Positions 26,201 through 35,168 of a stretch of DNA of 64,000 nucleotides are shown in pieces (position 1 is the stretch's first letter; each line of letters begins with the position of its first letter). The stretch is from Tridacna crocea (taxonomy: Eukaryota; Mollusca; Bivalvia; Cardiida; Cardiidae): assembly GCA_943736015.1 (NCBI GenBank), contig OX031065.1, positions 15,157,427 through 15,221,426 of the forward strand, read 5' to 3'. The notes below the pieces were generated by a model. That model was not told the origin of the DNA. It was given only the letters and a program-made list of their open reading frames with translations, and made no database searches. The position numbers and the translations under genes are program-made.

Positions 26201-29200
26201 AATCTTGGAGATTAAGACTAAGAATATACTCAAGAATGGTTGGTGAATACAGGCCAAGGTCAGACAGGCTTACTTGGGTTGAAACTTTCTGCTGGTGGTA
26301 AATTTTTTAACAGTGCAAGAGCCATTCTACCTCATGATTTAACTTATTTTTAGGCAAAATGGATTCTAAGGATGAATAATTATGTAATGACTTGCTTGCT
26401 CTTATGGCTTTGAAGATACGATAAATCCCCATTTGCCAGAGCTTGGCTTCTGCATTGATAATCTAGACAATCTACTGTAACTATTGTGCGTGATATATTT
26501 GAAGGTTGTACTGACAGCCTTTCTAACTGTCAGCTGTACGGCCAAGACATGTGCAACAATGCTAACTATGCTCAGTGGGCACGGGAAAATTGCGCTCGTT
26601 TCTGTAATCTCTGCAGTATGTATATTTTCCTGCTTCCGCAATGTTTTGCTTTTGGTTTTATTTCTCAATGCATATTACTAAGTTTATGGTCATTCAAATT
26701 TGTTAATCCTTTACCCCATAAGGCATGTCTATGGTATCTCTAATTGACCCTAAATAACAGCAAGAATGAAGCCATTTCTTAATGCGTATATGACACCTTT
26801 TGATAGCATAGAAAACATAGTGACAAAAGATGAAACTGCTTGTCACAAGCAATTTCACCTTTTGCTACAATGTTTTCCAAAGGCTTCTACAAGCAATGCA
26901 TAGAAATGGGTATCTATGAAATAAAGGGTTTAGAGCTGTTAATTTATTTCATTCATGTGTATTGAATTTTTTTCAATACAATACATAAACAAACCTTTGA
27001 AGAAAACAGCAATACCTTTGAACAAACCTTTGAAGGAAAACAACATGTACATGTATTTGTTTCTGTATGTTTAGGAAAACATGTTGGGAGGAAAAGTAAA
27101 ACTTGCTTTTTACAGTTTTGAAGTATGGCAGTGTCTTGCATGGTTATCTTGTAACTATCAATTAACTACATAACCTTAAGAAAAGTTATTTTTTCATTGT
27201 CAAACTTTAAAACTTTTGCCATATTCTTAAAGATGAGGCTTTTTTCTTTGGCTATAATTATCTCAATATTTAAAGAATGAGTAGTAGACATTTTTCTTTT
27301 AAGAAAAAAAAAATGGAATATTATTCCTGTATTCTAATTTTTAGATTGCAATAGGCAACGTCAGGCTCTGAAGTCTGCAGAATAGACTTATATCTTTAAC
27401 TATACAGAATGTGCAATCTGATCTTTGATACAAATTTTACAGTTTGCTTTGATAATAATAGCTTGCTTAAACCTTTACCACACAATCTAGACTTTTAGTA
27501 GCCCTGAGGCAGAAAGCTTTTAAAAACATTGTAGGAAAAGGAGAAAATACTCCTTTTCTAACAATGTTTTGAAGGCCCTCAAGGCTGTTAAAACTCAAGA
27601 TTGTTTGGTAAAAGGCTTAGCAAGAAGTAATGATATTTGTGATAGGCACCAGGTCCTTCTCTAGCATGAATTTCACCATCAATAAAATATTTTTTTTCTT
27701 GTTTTGTAGCAAGGGGTTAATACAGCGCCAAATTAAGTGAAATGTCCTGTAAATGCTTTGAGAAATAAAAGAACTAATTTTTATTGAACACATGTCTTGG
27801 CTGAGTGCTTTAAGCTTTTTGTTGGCTTATCCCTATTGTTATTTTATACTTAGCCAACTGATTAAATCTTCAGCATGTCAAAACTGAAGGCATTAATTTT
27901 GTAAACAACAGATTCAATGAGGTTCATATACTAAATTTGTCCCCAACATGTTAAAAAACATTGTGGAGAAAGGAGAAAATGCTGTTTAAATAATGTTTTC
28001 AGAAGCTTTCTTTGTCAGGGTCCTTAACCCTTTCCCAAATGACAAATTTTAGACTGTCCCAAACTCAAAGTGTTTGCTGATGACAATTTTGAATTTGATG
28101 ACAATGGCAGAAAGTTTTCCGATAGGCTTGAAAACACTGTGTGAAAAGGAGAAATTGCTCGTTACGAGCAATTTCTCCTTTTCGCATAGTTTTTTCTATA
28201 GAATTGTACTCCAGACACGTAAAAACCAGAGCTTGTTTGGCAAAGAGTTAAATCTTTGGATTATGTAATAAAAGGTTAATCTTTTACCAAATGACACAAT
28301 TTTAGACTCGTCCAAATTTAAAGCATTTGCGGACTAAACACTAAATGTTACCATAAATACAAAATTTTTCTTTTGAAGAGTAGAAAACACTGTGGATTAA
28401 GGGGAAAATGCTGGATACCAGTATTTTTCTCCTTTCCCCACATTGTTTTGTAAAGTATTTTCCTCGGGGTCCTTAAACGTTGGGATTGTGTGGAAAAGGG
28501 TTAATCCTTTACTAGACAGGACAATTTTAGACTTCGCCAGATTGAAAACATAATTATGTAGACAACAACAAAAAAGCTGTCTCTTTGGATTGTGTCAGAA
28601 TTTGGAAACGTAGACTACACTGTTTCAAAAAGGAAGTGATTGATTGATTTTATGATGATTAACGCCATTTTCAAACAATATTTCAGTTATTTTGCGGCGG
28701 CTGGTGCACCTATCCATGCTTTCCTTGAGTCACTTTAACCCTTTCCCAAACGACAAATTTTGGACCCTTCCAAACCAAAAGTGTTTGCAGACAACAATTT
28801 AAGATTTGGAGAAATGGCAGAAAGTTCTCCAAAAGGGTAGAAAACACGGTGGGAAAAGGAAAAATTGCTCGTTACGAGCAATTTCTCCTTTTCCCACAGT
28901 GTTTTCAAAATACTTTTACTGCAGGGCTTGTTCGGGAAAGGGTTAACCTGTATTCCGAACAAAATCATCAAAGCAATGGTCAGTGGTGAAAGAGAGGAAT
29001 GAATCCTGCCGCATCGACTATCATTAGTGCTCAGAAAAAAATTGGCCGAGCTGGGGATTGAACCAGCAGCCTCCCTTTTCTCAAGTCTTGTATGTTACAG
29101 ACTGAGCTACTTGGATTCTGCATTTCAACAACAGAAAATCCTGGTTTCCAGCATTTTTTCCCCCTCAATTCCTTATAAGGCTGTCCTCCATTGCTTAGTT

Positions 29201-32200
29201 AAACTTTTGCATTAGTTTGGTAGAGGGTTAAACTTATGACCAGCATTTTCAAAGGACTTTTTCTTTGGGACCATATTGTAAAAGTTCAAGTTTTTACCTT
29301 TTTATAACACCCATCCCCGAGAATGAGGTGGGGGAATAACTCAGTCAGGTTCTCTGTCATTCAGATTACCCATCTTTTCTCCTCCAACACTTTTGGTCCA
29401 GCATGTTGGCCACTTACAGATAAAGGAATTTAAACCAACCATACAATAACAGATTGTCATTTTTGTCCAATTATTTTTGTACTTTCAAATGATATGCTTT
29501 AAACATAAATGAACCATGCTCGGAGAAAAAGGCGCTTACTGCATTTGAGAAAAGTATCGACCCAGGTCAGCCTGTGCAGTATGTGCAGGCTGACTTGGTT
29601 CAGAACTTTTCACTACTCGTCAATTTTCTGTATGTCCAAGGGCCAGTCTCTCTCAGAGGTAAGTTGATTGTTTAAAAAGAGAAACTTAGACAACATAGAT
29701 CAATGAGTATTGAAAGCGGAGCCTATACTATGAGGACAGGTAACCATAGGCATAACCAGGAAAAAATAAATTACACGCATAACAAAGTTGGCCATTTTTG
29801 AGGCAGGTGACGAGAGTAATTCGGAATCAGCCAAATGGAATCGGAGCCATAAAATCAAGATATTTCTGATCTTGGCTGTTTTAGAAAACATCCAAACTGA
29901 AAAATATGCTAAAATAGGAAACATACTACCTATTCTTGATTTTTTGACATTACGTATGTGCATGGTGTGCGTAATAGAAGTTACGCCTATGGGTAACTAT
30001 CAAAGTATTTTTGACAGTCTTATGCCCCTTTTTTTGACTTACCATTTTCACTGAAAGTCAAGCAACTGCAGCTAAGAGGTGGCACCTTCATGTTGTGATC
30101 TTTCCACATTTTGTTTTCTCTACACTTTCAAAGACAAAATTAACCCTTTACCAAACAATCCCAGGTTTTTACGACCCTGAGATAGAAGCCTTTTGAAAAC
30201 ATTGTGGGAAAAGGAGAAAATGCTGGTAACCAGCATTTTCTCCTTTTCCCACAATGTTCTCTACCCTGCTGGAAACAAATTTCAATTTTTGAGTTGCATT
30301 TATTTTGTATCTGCAAGTACTTTCAATTTGGACCAGTATAAATATTTGTTGTTTGGGAAAGGGTTGATACCACCATGTTCAGTGTAGACATTTTTGATTC
30401 TTTCCCTGCAAATGCTTCCAATATATTTGTTGTATAAAACATTGACTTATGCAGAGTTTTAGACATGCATCTTGGCCTTTACATTATTGATGTTGTAAAC
30501 TGCATTCTGCCCCTTTTGTCACAAGGTTTTTTTCTATGCCTGCAAATTTAACCCTTTCCCAAATAATACCTGGTTTTTACGGGTCTGGAATAGTAGCCTT
30601 TTGAAAACATTGTGGGAAAAGGAGAAAATGCTGGTGACCAGCATTTTCTCCTTTTCCCACAATGTTTTCTACCCTATCATAGATAGAAATCATCTTTTCA
30701 GCTAGAGTTGAATCGTCGTCTGCAAATGCTTTCAATTTGGTCTAGTCCAAAAGTTTGTTGTTTGGGAAAGGGTTAAGGATACTCCTTGACAATGGGACAA
30801 AGTAAGGCCCTGAATTAATAGCATAGTACCTGGGCCCTTTTTCACCAACCATTCTTCAGAACATTTTCTATTGCATACTCCAAAATTGTATATATTTGAA
30901 AGTAACGCATCTTCTAATTGGCTAAAGCAAATGGTTTAGCCAATCAGAAGCTTGATATTTTCAGACTTTGAAAATCTTGGAGAATAAGACAAATAACGTT
31001 CCTAAGAATGGATGGTGAACACCGATCCAGTTCGCTTAGCTTGTGCATCTGATCATATTCTGATCCTAAGCTTATCCAGCAGACAGTATGGTATTGTCTA
31101 TTTCATTTAACCTAATCCTGACCTTTACACTGAATACATAAGTAGGTGTATAAATAGAATTCCAGCTATTGTTCCAGAAGTTATATATACACGGGAAGGT
31201 AAAGGTAAGTAATTCAGTTCGTGATTACCATACAGAATATTTCTGTGACCTTTCAGGACAAAACCAAGGGCAGCCCCGTGTGATGCAGAGCGCCAAAATT
31301 GAAAATTAATTCATGTAATGAATAATTGAAAAACTGTTGATATAGCGTAAAACCCCAAACAAACAAAATTCATGTAAATGATGGTGACACGGGTCAGGTT
31401 AACTCATTATCAAACAACAATATTTTAGGCTTGTCCAAATCGAAAGCAATTGCAGACGACAAAATAAAAGTGACTGAAAATTTGAAATTTGTTTTGTGGA
31501 TGGTTGGAAACATTGTGGGTAGAGGAGAAAATGCTGGTAACCAGCATTTTCTCCTTTTCCCACAATGTTTTCTAAAGGCTTCTTTCTCAGGGTCGTCAAA
31601 AGTAGGGATTGTGTGGTAATGGGTTAAGTGAAGTAAGTAATGTCTCCTATCCTCTGTATCAGTATAAAGGCTATGAAAAGCACTGTGGGAGAAGGAAATG
31701 TTGTAAGGTACAAGCAATAGATACTTTCCTTGTAATGTTTTCCTAACCCTCTCCCAAGCAATCCCTGGTTTTTACGACATTAAAATAGAAGCCTTTTGAA
31801 AAAGTTGTGGGAATAGGAGAAAGTGCTGGTAACCAGCATTTTCTCAATTTCCCGCAATGCTTCAACCCTATCAAAGAGATAAATCACCAATTTAGCTACA
31901 TTTCTTTTGATGTCTTCAAATGCTTTCAATTTGGACAAGTCTCCTTTTTGTTTCAGGGGTAAAGAACTACTCCAATATTTCAATTTTCAGTGCAACCTGG
32001 TGGAGGGTCAGTGCCCTCTGGTGGGAGCCCTAGTGGAGGCAGTTTTACTGGATCCTCAAGTGGTAAGTCAATTTTAGACCCTTTCTATGTGACCAGATCA
32101 TGTGGCAGACTCATACTTGGAAATGCAAAAAATCGACATATAGCAAAATCTTTTGATTCACAGCCTGCACAGTCTATGCAGGCTGGCATGGGTTGATACT

Positions 32201-34088
32201 CATTGCCATAGCTCCAGATAAGAGGGAGTAATGATAATGTTATTATACATAAATTTTTCTCTTCCAAACTCTATGTTATGGGTACTCAATAGAATTGTCT
32301 CAATGAGACAGTTCTAATAAATACCCTTAAAATAGGGTTTCGTGGAGAACAATTAATATTTTTAAGTTTGAAATCAAAATCACTCCCTCTATCTGGAGTT
32401 CTGCATTGCAGAGGCAATAAACACCAATCAAGGATAAATTGTTTATCGTACAACTTGTCGTTAGAGGCCACCTTTATTTAGCAATCCTATTTGTGGGCAG
32501 ATACAAGCTTTGATCGTTGACCATTCTAGAACTTAAACTTATCTGTTTACCACACAGTTGCAACTTTTAATGACTTTGAATGAAAGAAACCTTTTGAAAA
32601 GATGTTGGGAAAAGGAGAACCAGCATTTTCTTTTTCCATCAAGTTTTCTACCTTTCCCATAGCAAATTTTAAATTTTCATTCAAATTTAAACGCCGTCCG
32701 CAAATACTTCAAATTTGGGCCAGTCTAAAATTTTGTTGTTTGGTAAAGAGCTGGTAACCAGCATTTTATCCTTTTCCTACAATGTTTTCTTCCCTTCCAA
32801 GAACAAATTTTTTTAATTCTATAGTCATATTTATTTTGTTGACTGCAATTGCTTTCAATTTAGACCTTTTTAAAATTTTATATGTGGCTAAATGATGGAA
32901 TCTGTCTTTGATAGGGTAGAAAACATTGTAGGAAAAACAGAAAATGCAGGTAGCCAGCATTTTCTCCTTTTCCAACATTGTTTTTTACAAGCTCATTCCT
33001 CATGGTCATTAATAGTCAGGTTTGTGAAAATTGTAAATGATGGAAAAAATTGCATATTTTGACAGGTTGTTATTATAAAAACCAGCTTCACCAACAGGGA
33101 CAAACATGGCAGGATGGTTGTGATTATGAGTGTACATGTACCGATGGAACTACTGGAAAGTACTCCTGCAGTTCTCTGTAAGTACAGAAGTACATGGCAA
33201 ATGTATATGACTAGAGTACTTTTGCGCTGCTATACAAGATCATGAAGTACATTGTATGCCTGCACTTTTTGGGAAGTACCTTAAATACCCCTACTCTTTT
33301 AATTAAATATCTAAGGTACTCATTTACTTTTATGTAAGAATATAAAATTATACTCCTCAGAGCTCCAGATAAAAGGGATTGATGGTATTCTAAATCCATT
33401 ATTTCTCTTTGGAACCCAATGTTGTGGGTACTCATTATAATTTGCTCGATAAGACAATTCTAATGAGTACCCCCAACAAAGGGTTTTGTGGAGAATAATT
33501 AATATCTTTAATTTTGAAATCAAAATCACTGCCTTTATCTGAAAATCTGACTACAGTACATCAGTGTAAGTATTTGAAATATTAGATCTATGGTAGAATT
33601 ACAGTAAGAATGAAATTAAGAATGGTTTGTGAATACTTAACTCAGTACCAAACAACAAAATTTTAGGTTTGTACAAATTGAAAACATTTGCAAACGACAA
33701 ATAAAAGTGACTGAAAATTTGAAAATTGTTTTGTAAAGGATAGAAAATATTGTGGGAAAAGGAGAAAATGCTGGTTACCAGCATTTTCTCCTTTTCCCAC
33801 GATGTTTTCTAAAGGCTTCTTTTTCAGGGGGCATCCAAAGTAGGGATTGTGTGGTAATGGGTTAATATGGGCCCTGTTCCTTATCTGTGAATATTTTTAG
33901 TTCTCTGTATTGTATGTATCTAAATAACACAGTTACTGAGGTTTTTTTTTTCATGTTGCAGCTGTGTTACCTGGAACCTCCCATCGGCTTGTCACATGAA
34001 TCCCCCGGCTTCAGGAATGTGTTGCCCCACCCCTTCATGTCCAACTGGATACCAAATCCAATACCCGCCAAACTATTCACCAAAGTAA
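5252..34088 (+). CDS. Multi-ShKT / VWC-domain secreted-type protein (14 exons, 5' incomplete)
   Basis: Fourteen exons join in one open frame to a TAA at 34086-34088: 5252-5296, 7901-7999, 11325-11375, 12045-12224, 13194-13391, 16420-16539, 19558-19569, 20130-20174, 22548-22664, 24939-24986, 26505-26615, 31991-32062, 33066-33177, 33962-34088 (444 residues). All have AG/GT borders; every junction is phase 1 except the last (phase 2). Six exons encode ShKT domains, most with spacing C-x6-C-x7-C-x12-C-x3-C-x2-C; the last two encode a VWC domain. Short Gly/Ser/Pro exons lie between them as linkers. ShKT and VWC domains are disulfide-rich and extracellular, so secretion is likely, but the signal peptide would be in a missing 5' exon. 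No catalytic domain is visible. ShKT occurs in many non-toxin proteins (metalloproteases, tyrosinases, matrix proteins), so a toxin role is not implied. The exon chain is strong; the biological role is unknown. Confidence 0.85.
7901..7999 (+). CDS. Exon b: ShKT domain 1 (atypical cysteines)
   Basis: Acceptor TTACAG, donor GTACGT; 99 nt, phase 1-1. The first Cys codons follow the ShKT pattern (C-x6-C-x7-C-x12-C), with the conserved Trp before the fourth Cys. An extra Cys follows the fourth directly, and the next conserved Cys is completed across the intron (T plus GT). The usual sixth Cys (x2 later) is missing, so the third disulfide must differ from the other five domains. Confidence 0.85.
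8000..8700. other. Intronic stretch, no gene recognised
   Basis: AT-rich intron after ShKT exon b. I see no exon, TIR or tandem repeat. It may hold the 3' untranslated part of the adjacent minus-strand retrotransposon. Confidence 0.4.
8700..10240 (-). pseudogene. Decayed non-LTR retrotransposon (reverse transcriptase part)
   Basis: Read on the minus strand, frames broken by stops and shifts carry RT landmarks in order: a GTRQ(W/G)GITSP block with FLYLVYIDGL (about 10040-10100), an ADDMVLVS block (about 9960-9990), a YTHLG block, LYKSIVLPKALYGCELW (about 9560-9620), and a C-terminal HILLQCPS block (about 8930). These are typical of CR1/Jockey-type non-LTR elements. No endonuclease domain was seen. 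It sits antisense in an intron of the ShKT/VWC gene. Confidence 0.75.
10327..10520. repeat. Foldback element, about 60-bp arms
   Basis: CTAGATGGCATTCTACAGAT...CTGGGTACAGA is repeated inverted at 10460-10515 with few mismatches; about 70 nt of unrelated sequence lie between. A possible MITE. Confidence 0.7.
11325..11375 (+). CDS. Exon c: Gly/Ser/Pro linker exon
   Basis: Acceptor TTACAG, donor GTAACA; 51 nt, phase 1-1. Its first two bases complete the last Cys of ShKT domain 1. The rest is a flexible linker rich in Gly, Ser, Thr and Pro. Confidence 0.75.
12045..12224 (+). CDS. Exon d: ShKT domain 2 plus linker
   Basis: Acceptor GACAG, donor GTACTG; 180 nt, phase 1-1. Canonical six-Cys ShKT pattern with conserved Trp, then a Ser/Gly/Thr linker and a QPAT...P motif. 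The exon and the end of its upstream intron resemble exon 13194-13391 at nucleotide level, which points to tandem exon duplication. Confidence 0.9.
13194..13391 (+). CDS. Exon e: ShKT domain 3 plus linker (duplicate of exon d)
   Basis: Acceptor ACTAG, donor GTAATT; 198 nt, phase 1-1. Canonical six-Cys ShKT, near-identical over its first half to exon 12045-12224, including the GGTTCAAGCTC start and the codons around the second and third Cys. The linker is longer and Ser/Gly-rich and ends in the same QPAT motif. Confidence 0.9.
13670..16315. mobile_element. Cluster 3 of the CYCTTTACC/TTAA palindromic MITE
   Basis: Copies at about 13670-13816 (half), 13814-14075, 14224-14455, 14551-14774 (subfamily B: GTGGCAAAAGGTGAAAT palindrome, reverse), 14860-15080 (decayed), 15229-15458 (reverse), 15752-15980 and 16094-16315 (reverse, palindrome centre shortened to AAAATGCTGGCATTTT). 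The copy at 15229-15458 splits an older repeat whose halves lie at 15090-15225 and 15460-15590. Confidence 0.85.
16420..16539 (+). CDS. Exon f: ShKT domain 4
   Basis: Acceptor CTGAAG (weak pyrimidine tract), donor GTAAGT; 120 nt, phase 1-1. Canonical six-Cys spacing and conserved Trp. The closest relatives by eye are domains 2 and 3. Confidence 0.88.
16567..17201. mobile_element. TA-flanked MITE, TGGTGTCATATTTCTGCC ends
   Basis: Inverted ends: left TGGTGGCATATTTCTGCC, right the complement of TGGTGTCATATTTCTGCC, with the pairing continuing through GATAC and ATAGCTAT blocks (about 45 bp). TA on both sides (16565-16566, 17202-17203). 635 bp, AT-rich inside, non-coding. Tc1/mariner-type target duplication. 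Confidence 0.8.
17221..17970 (+). repeat. Degenerate tandem repeat, GGTCAAAAACT/AGAGGCCACA type
   Basis: Four to five diverged units of roughly 150-170 bp with recurring GGTCAAAAAC..GGTCAC, GTGAACACTC..GAGGCCACATT and AATGTTTGTTTTGATGATAT blocks. No coding potential. Confidence 0.6.
18851..19439 (-). mobile_element. Decayed, internally deleted mariner-type transposon
   Basis: About 45-bp inverted ends starting CAGGGTGACACAAAAAAAAC, flanked by TA (18849-18850, 19440-19441). The minus strand encodes only the C-terminal part of a transposase: a QDGATPHT block (about 19315-19340), a broken frame, then SPDLNPPDFYLWGYLKD and NNPQTIPDL (about 19110-19220). The N-terminal DNA-binding part is absent and at least two stops or shifts occur. 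589 bp. Confidence 0.85.
19558..19569 (+). CDS. Exon g: 12-nt micro-exon (Gly-Ser-Ser)
   Basis: Strong acceptor (TCTTTCTTTTCCAG) and donor GTAATC enclose 12 nt that keep phase 1-1 and add a Gly/Ser stretch. It fits the linker pattern of the gene but is too short to prove without transcripts; skipping it keeps the frame. Confidence 0.55.
19630..19890 (-). repeat. SINE copy (tail and body)
   Basis: GTTTGGTGTTTAATGCTGTT..ATTATCTCAGTTA and ATAACCATCATCG are the complement of the SINE body at 1107-1440. The long plus-strand frame here is SINE sequence. Confidence 0.7.
20130..20174 (+). CDS. Exon h: Gly/Ser/Met linker exon
   Basis: Acceptor TGTACAG, donor GTAAGT; 45 nt, phase 1-1. It resembles linker exon 24939-24986 (shared CCAATGA and GGAAACAC blocks), so linker plus ShKT may have duplicated as a two-exon unit. 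Confidence 0.75.
20385..20515 (-). repeat. tRNA-like SINE head
   Basis: On the minus strand: A box TAGCTCAGTGGTTACGG and B box GGTTTAAATCC at tRNA spacing. The acceptor stem is not intact, so this is a tRNA-derived repeat, not a gene. Confidence 0.6.
21464..22135 (+). repeat. Copy of the GTCCGTCGTGCGTCG/AGGGCCATCTTGGCCCT repeat family, split by a MITE
   Basis: 21470-21690 matches the inner part of 46471-47325 (TTCACAGAAATGTTC, CAAGAAACATGGCT, TTCTTCTTCTCTGAAAC) and 22095-22135 matches its end. The MITE at 21837-22063 lies between. Other end fragments: 35585-35630, 53915-53950 and 61905-61940. Confidence 0.6.
22548..22664 (+). CDS. Exon i: ShKT domain 5
   Basis: Acceptor ATTTCAG, donor GTATGT; 117 nt, phase 1-1. 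Six cysteines, with nine rather than seven residues between the second and third, and Tyr in place of the usual Trp before the fourth: the most divergent domain apart from domain 1. Confidence 0.85.
24430..24530 (-). repeat. SINE tail fragment
   Basis: GGTGTTTATTGCCACTTTCAACGTTATTACAGT matches the complement of the SINE tail. Confidence 0.55.
24800..24890 (-). repeat. tRNA-like sequence (SINE head)
   Basis: Minus strand: TGGCTCGGTGGGTCAGG (A box) and GGTTCAAGCCT (B box). The ends do not pair as a tRNA acceptor stem. Confidence 0.5.
24939..24986 (+). CDS. Exon j: Gly/Ser linker exon
   Basis: Acceptor CAACAG, donor GTAAGT; 48 nt, phase 1-1. The first two bases CA complete TCA (Ser) with the T left by exon i. 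Similar to linker exon 20130-20174. Confidence 0.75.
24990..25770. other. Intron stretch without recognised gene
   Basis: AT-rich intron after linker exon j. A weak inverted repeat (AAGATTTTAT.. at 25288 and ATAAAATCTTATCA at 25368) and a short repeat near 25600-25690 are the only structures seen. Confidence 0.4.
26505..26615 (+). CDS. Exon k: ShKT domain 6
   Basis: Acceptor TTTGAAG (weak, like exon f), donor GTATGT; 111 nt, phase 1-1. Canonical C-x6-C-x7-C-x12-C-x3-C-x2-C with conserved Trp. Confidence 0.88.
26933..27469. other. Intron stretch without recognised content
   Basis: AT-rich; one short imperfect duplication (AACAAACCTTTGAAG.AAAACA at 26990 and 27020). No exon with supported borders. 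Confidence 0.4.
28650..29125 (-). repeat. SINE interrupted by a TTAA MITE
   Basis: 28650-28736 carries the SINE tail and 28949-29125 carries the SINE body and tRNA-like head (minus-strand B box GGTTCAATCCC at about 29056). The MITE 28737-28948 separates them at a TTAA; the intact SINE at 43790-44110 has TTTTAACC at the same point. Confidence 0.75.
29521..29690. repeat. Short palindromic repeat, CAGGTCAGCCTG type
   Basis: Contains AGGTCAGCCTGTGCAG..CTGACTTGG and TCAATTTTCTGTATG..CCAGTCT. Same family at 47780-47945 and about 48055-48180. Confidence 0.6.
29739..30000. mobile_element. Small inverted-repeat element, GTTACCCATAGGCGTAAC ends
   Basis: Left end GGTAACCATAGGCATAAC and right end the complement of GTTACCCATAGGCGTAAC; about 260 bp, non-coding. 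Confidence 0.65.
30835..31025. repeat. Palindromic repeat, GGCTAAACCAAATGGTTTAGCC type
   Basis: Centre AATTGGCTAAAGCAAATGG/TTTAGCCAATCAGAAG; ends CACCAACCATTCTTCAG and CTAAGAATGGATGGTGAA. Same family at 26180-26275, 38560-38690, 39325-39475, 55605-55675 plus 57200-57350 (split by an insertion) and 57470-57590. Confidence 0.7.
31991..32062 (+). CDS. Exon l: Gly/Ser/Pro linker exon
   Basis: Acceptor ATTTTCAG, donor GTAAGT; 72 nt, phase 1-1; almost only Gly, Ser, Pro, Thr. It joins the last ShKT domain to the VWC domain. The intron before it (26616-31990) is the longest of the gene and is filled with repeats. Confidence 0.8.
32205..32408. mobile_element. TIR element, GCTCCAGATARAGGG ends, copy 1
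   Basis: Left AGCTCCAGATAAGAGGG, right CCCTCTATCTGGAGTTC, and an inner GGGTACTC..TCTCAATGAGA palindrome. About 200 bp. Confidence 0.7.
33066..33177 (+). CDS. Exon m: VWC domain, first half
   Basis: Acceptor TTGACAG, donor GTAAGT; 112 nt, phase 1 in, phase 2 out. Pattern GCYY...G..W..GC...C.C....G...C is typical of the N-terminal half of a von Willebrand factor type C / chordin-like repeat. Confidence 0.85.
33350..33550. mobile_element. TIR element, GCTCCAGATARAGGG ends, copy 2
   Basis: Same ends and inner palindrome as 32205-32408 (GGGTACTCAT..CTAATGAGTACCC). Lies in the intron that splits the VWC domain. A further copy is at 55203-55395 and a left half at 14475-14550. Confidence 0.7.
33962..34088 (+). 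CDS. Exon n: VWC domain, second half, and stop
   Basis: Acceptor TTGCAG after a T-run; 127 nt. It completes a Leu codon and then gives the second VWC half, with a CC pair and C-P-x-G-Y near the end, followed by a short tail and TAA at 34086-34088. An ATTAAA at 34132-34137 may be the poly(A) signal; no AATAAA is close by. Confidence 0.85.
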
Positions 34089-35000
34089 ACTTGCTGGTAG
34101 TAACTTTGTCAATCAAATGATGTTTTAACTTATTAAAAGGCACGTTTTTGTTGCCGATTTCATATGGATTTACAGTTTTCAATACTTTATTTCATTGTAT
34201 TTGTGTATATACTACTCAAAATTTGCTAGGGATCACTCTAAAAGATTCATCCTGAATATATATATGTGGCATGTATCATGTATGGTTTTACAATATGTTA
34301 CATTGCCACACTGATCGATAAAATGACCAGTGGAAATGGATCTTTAAACCTTTACCTTACAATGCCGACTGTTAAAGACACTGAGAAAGAATCCTTTGGA
34401 AAATATTGTTTGAAAAGGAGAAAATGCTGGATACCAGCATTTTCTCCTTTTCCAATGATGTTTTCTACCTAATGACAGACAGCATAGTGCACATTGCATA
34501 TAGTTTTTGGTCAACAAATGCTTTCAACTTGGACACATCTAGGATTTTACAGTATGTTAAAGAGTTTATGCAAAACTGTTGTAACATATAAACCCATACA
34601 GAAATATGTAAGTGATCCCTATCAAAGTTTGAGTAGTATATAATAGCCAGTCTGTGTCACCAGTTAAAGGATAACTCTTTAATCTCAAGCTTTAATGACC
34701 CTAGGAAAGCATGCTTTTGATAGCATTATGGGAAAAAGAGACAATGTTGGTAATTAGCTTTTTTTTTCCTTTCCAAGCAATGTTTTGTAAGCTTTCAAAG
34801 ACAGATACCAACTTTTGCCCACATTTAGTCTGTCATCTGGAATTTGGACAATTCTAAAATATTTTTGTTAGGTAAGGTTTACTCTTTACCATACAAAATG
34901 AGTTTTAGACTAGACCAAACTGAAAGCAATCACAGACTATGAAATACTAGTATGCCAAAATGAGAATTTGTTTTTGATATAGCAGAAAACATTACAAGTG

Positions 35001-35168
35001 ATTTGGAAAAAATATTTCCTTGATTGCAAAAATAGATCACTATTTTTTATCACAAAAAAAAATCTTAGTTAGTCTTGAGGTCCTATTTGGAAAAAATATT
35101 TCCTTGATTGCAAAAATAGATCACTATTTTTTATCACAAAAAAAAATCTTAGTTGCTCTTGAGGTCCT
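35001..35168 (+). repeat. Two-unit perfect tandem duplication, 84-bp period
   Basis: ATTTGGAAAAAATATTTCCT..GAGGTCCT at 35001-35084 is repeated at 35085-35168 with one or two differences. A very recent duplication. Confidence 0.9.

Larger units (their letters stand above)
25774..29232. mobile_element. Cluster 5 of the CYCTTTACC/TTAA palindromic MITE
   Basis: Copies at about 25774-25977, 26050-26175 (decayed), 26705-26932 (subfamily B), 27470-27620, 27880-28025, 28026-28251 (C), 28277-28504 (reverse), 28737-28948 (C, reverse, inside a SINE) and 29110-29232 (fragment). All but the first two follow ShKT exon k within its long downstream intron. Confidence 0.8.

Noticed and set aside
7901..26615. 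Venom or toxin gene because of ShKT domains
   Set aside because: ShKT is widespread in non-toxic extracellular proteins; six linked domains plus VWC and Gly/Ser linkers suit a matrix or structural role better than a processed peptide toxin.
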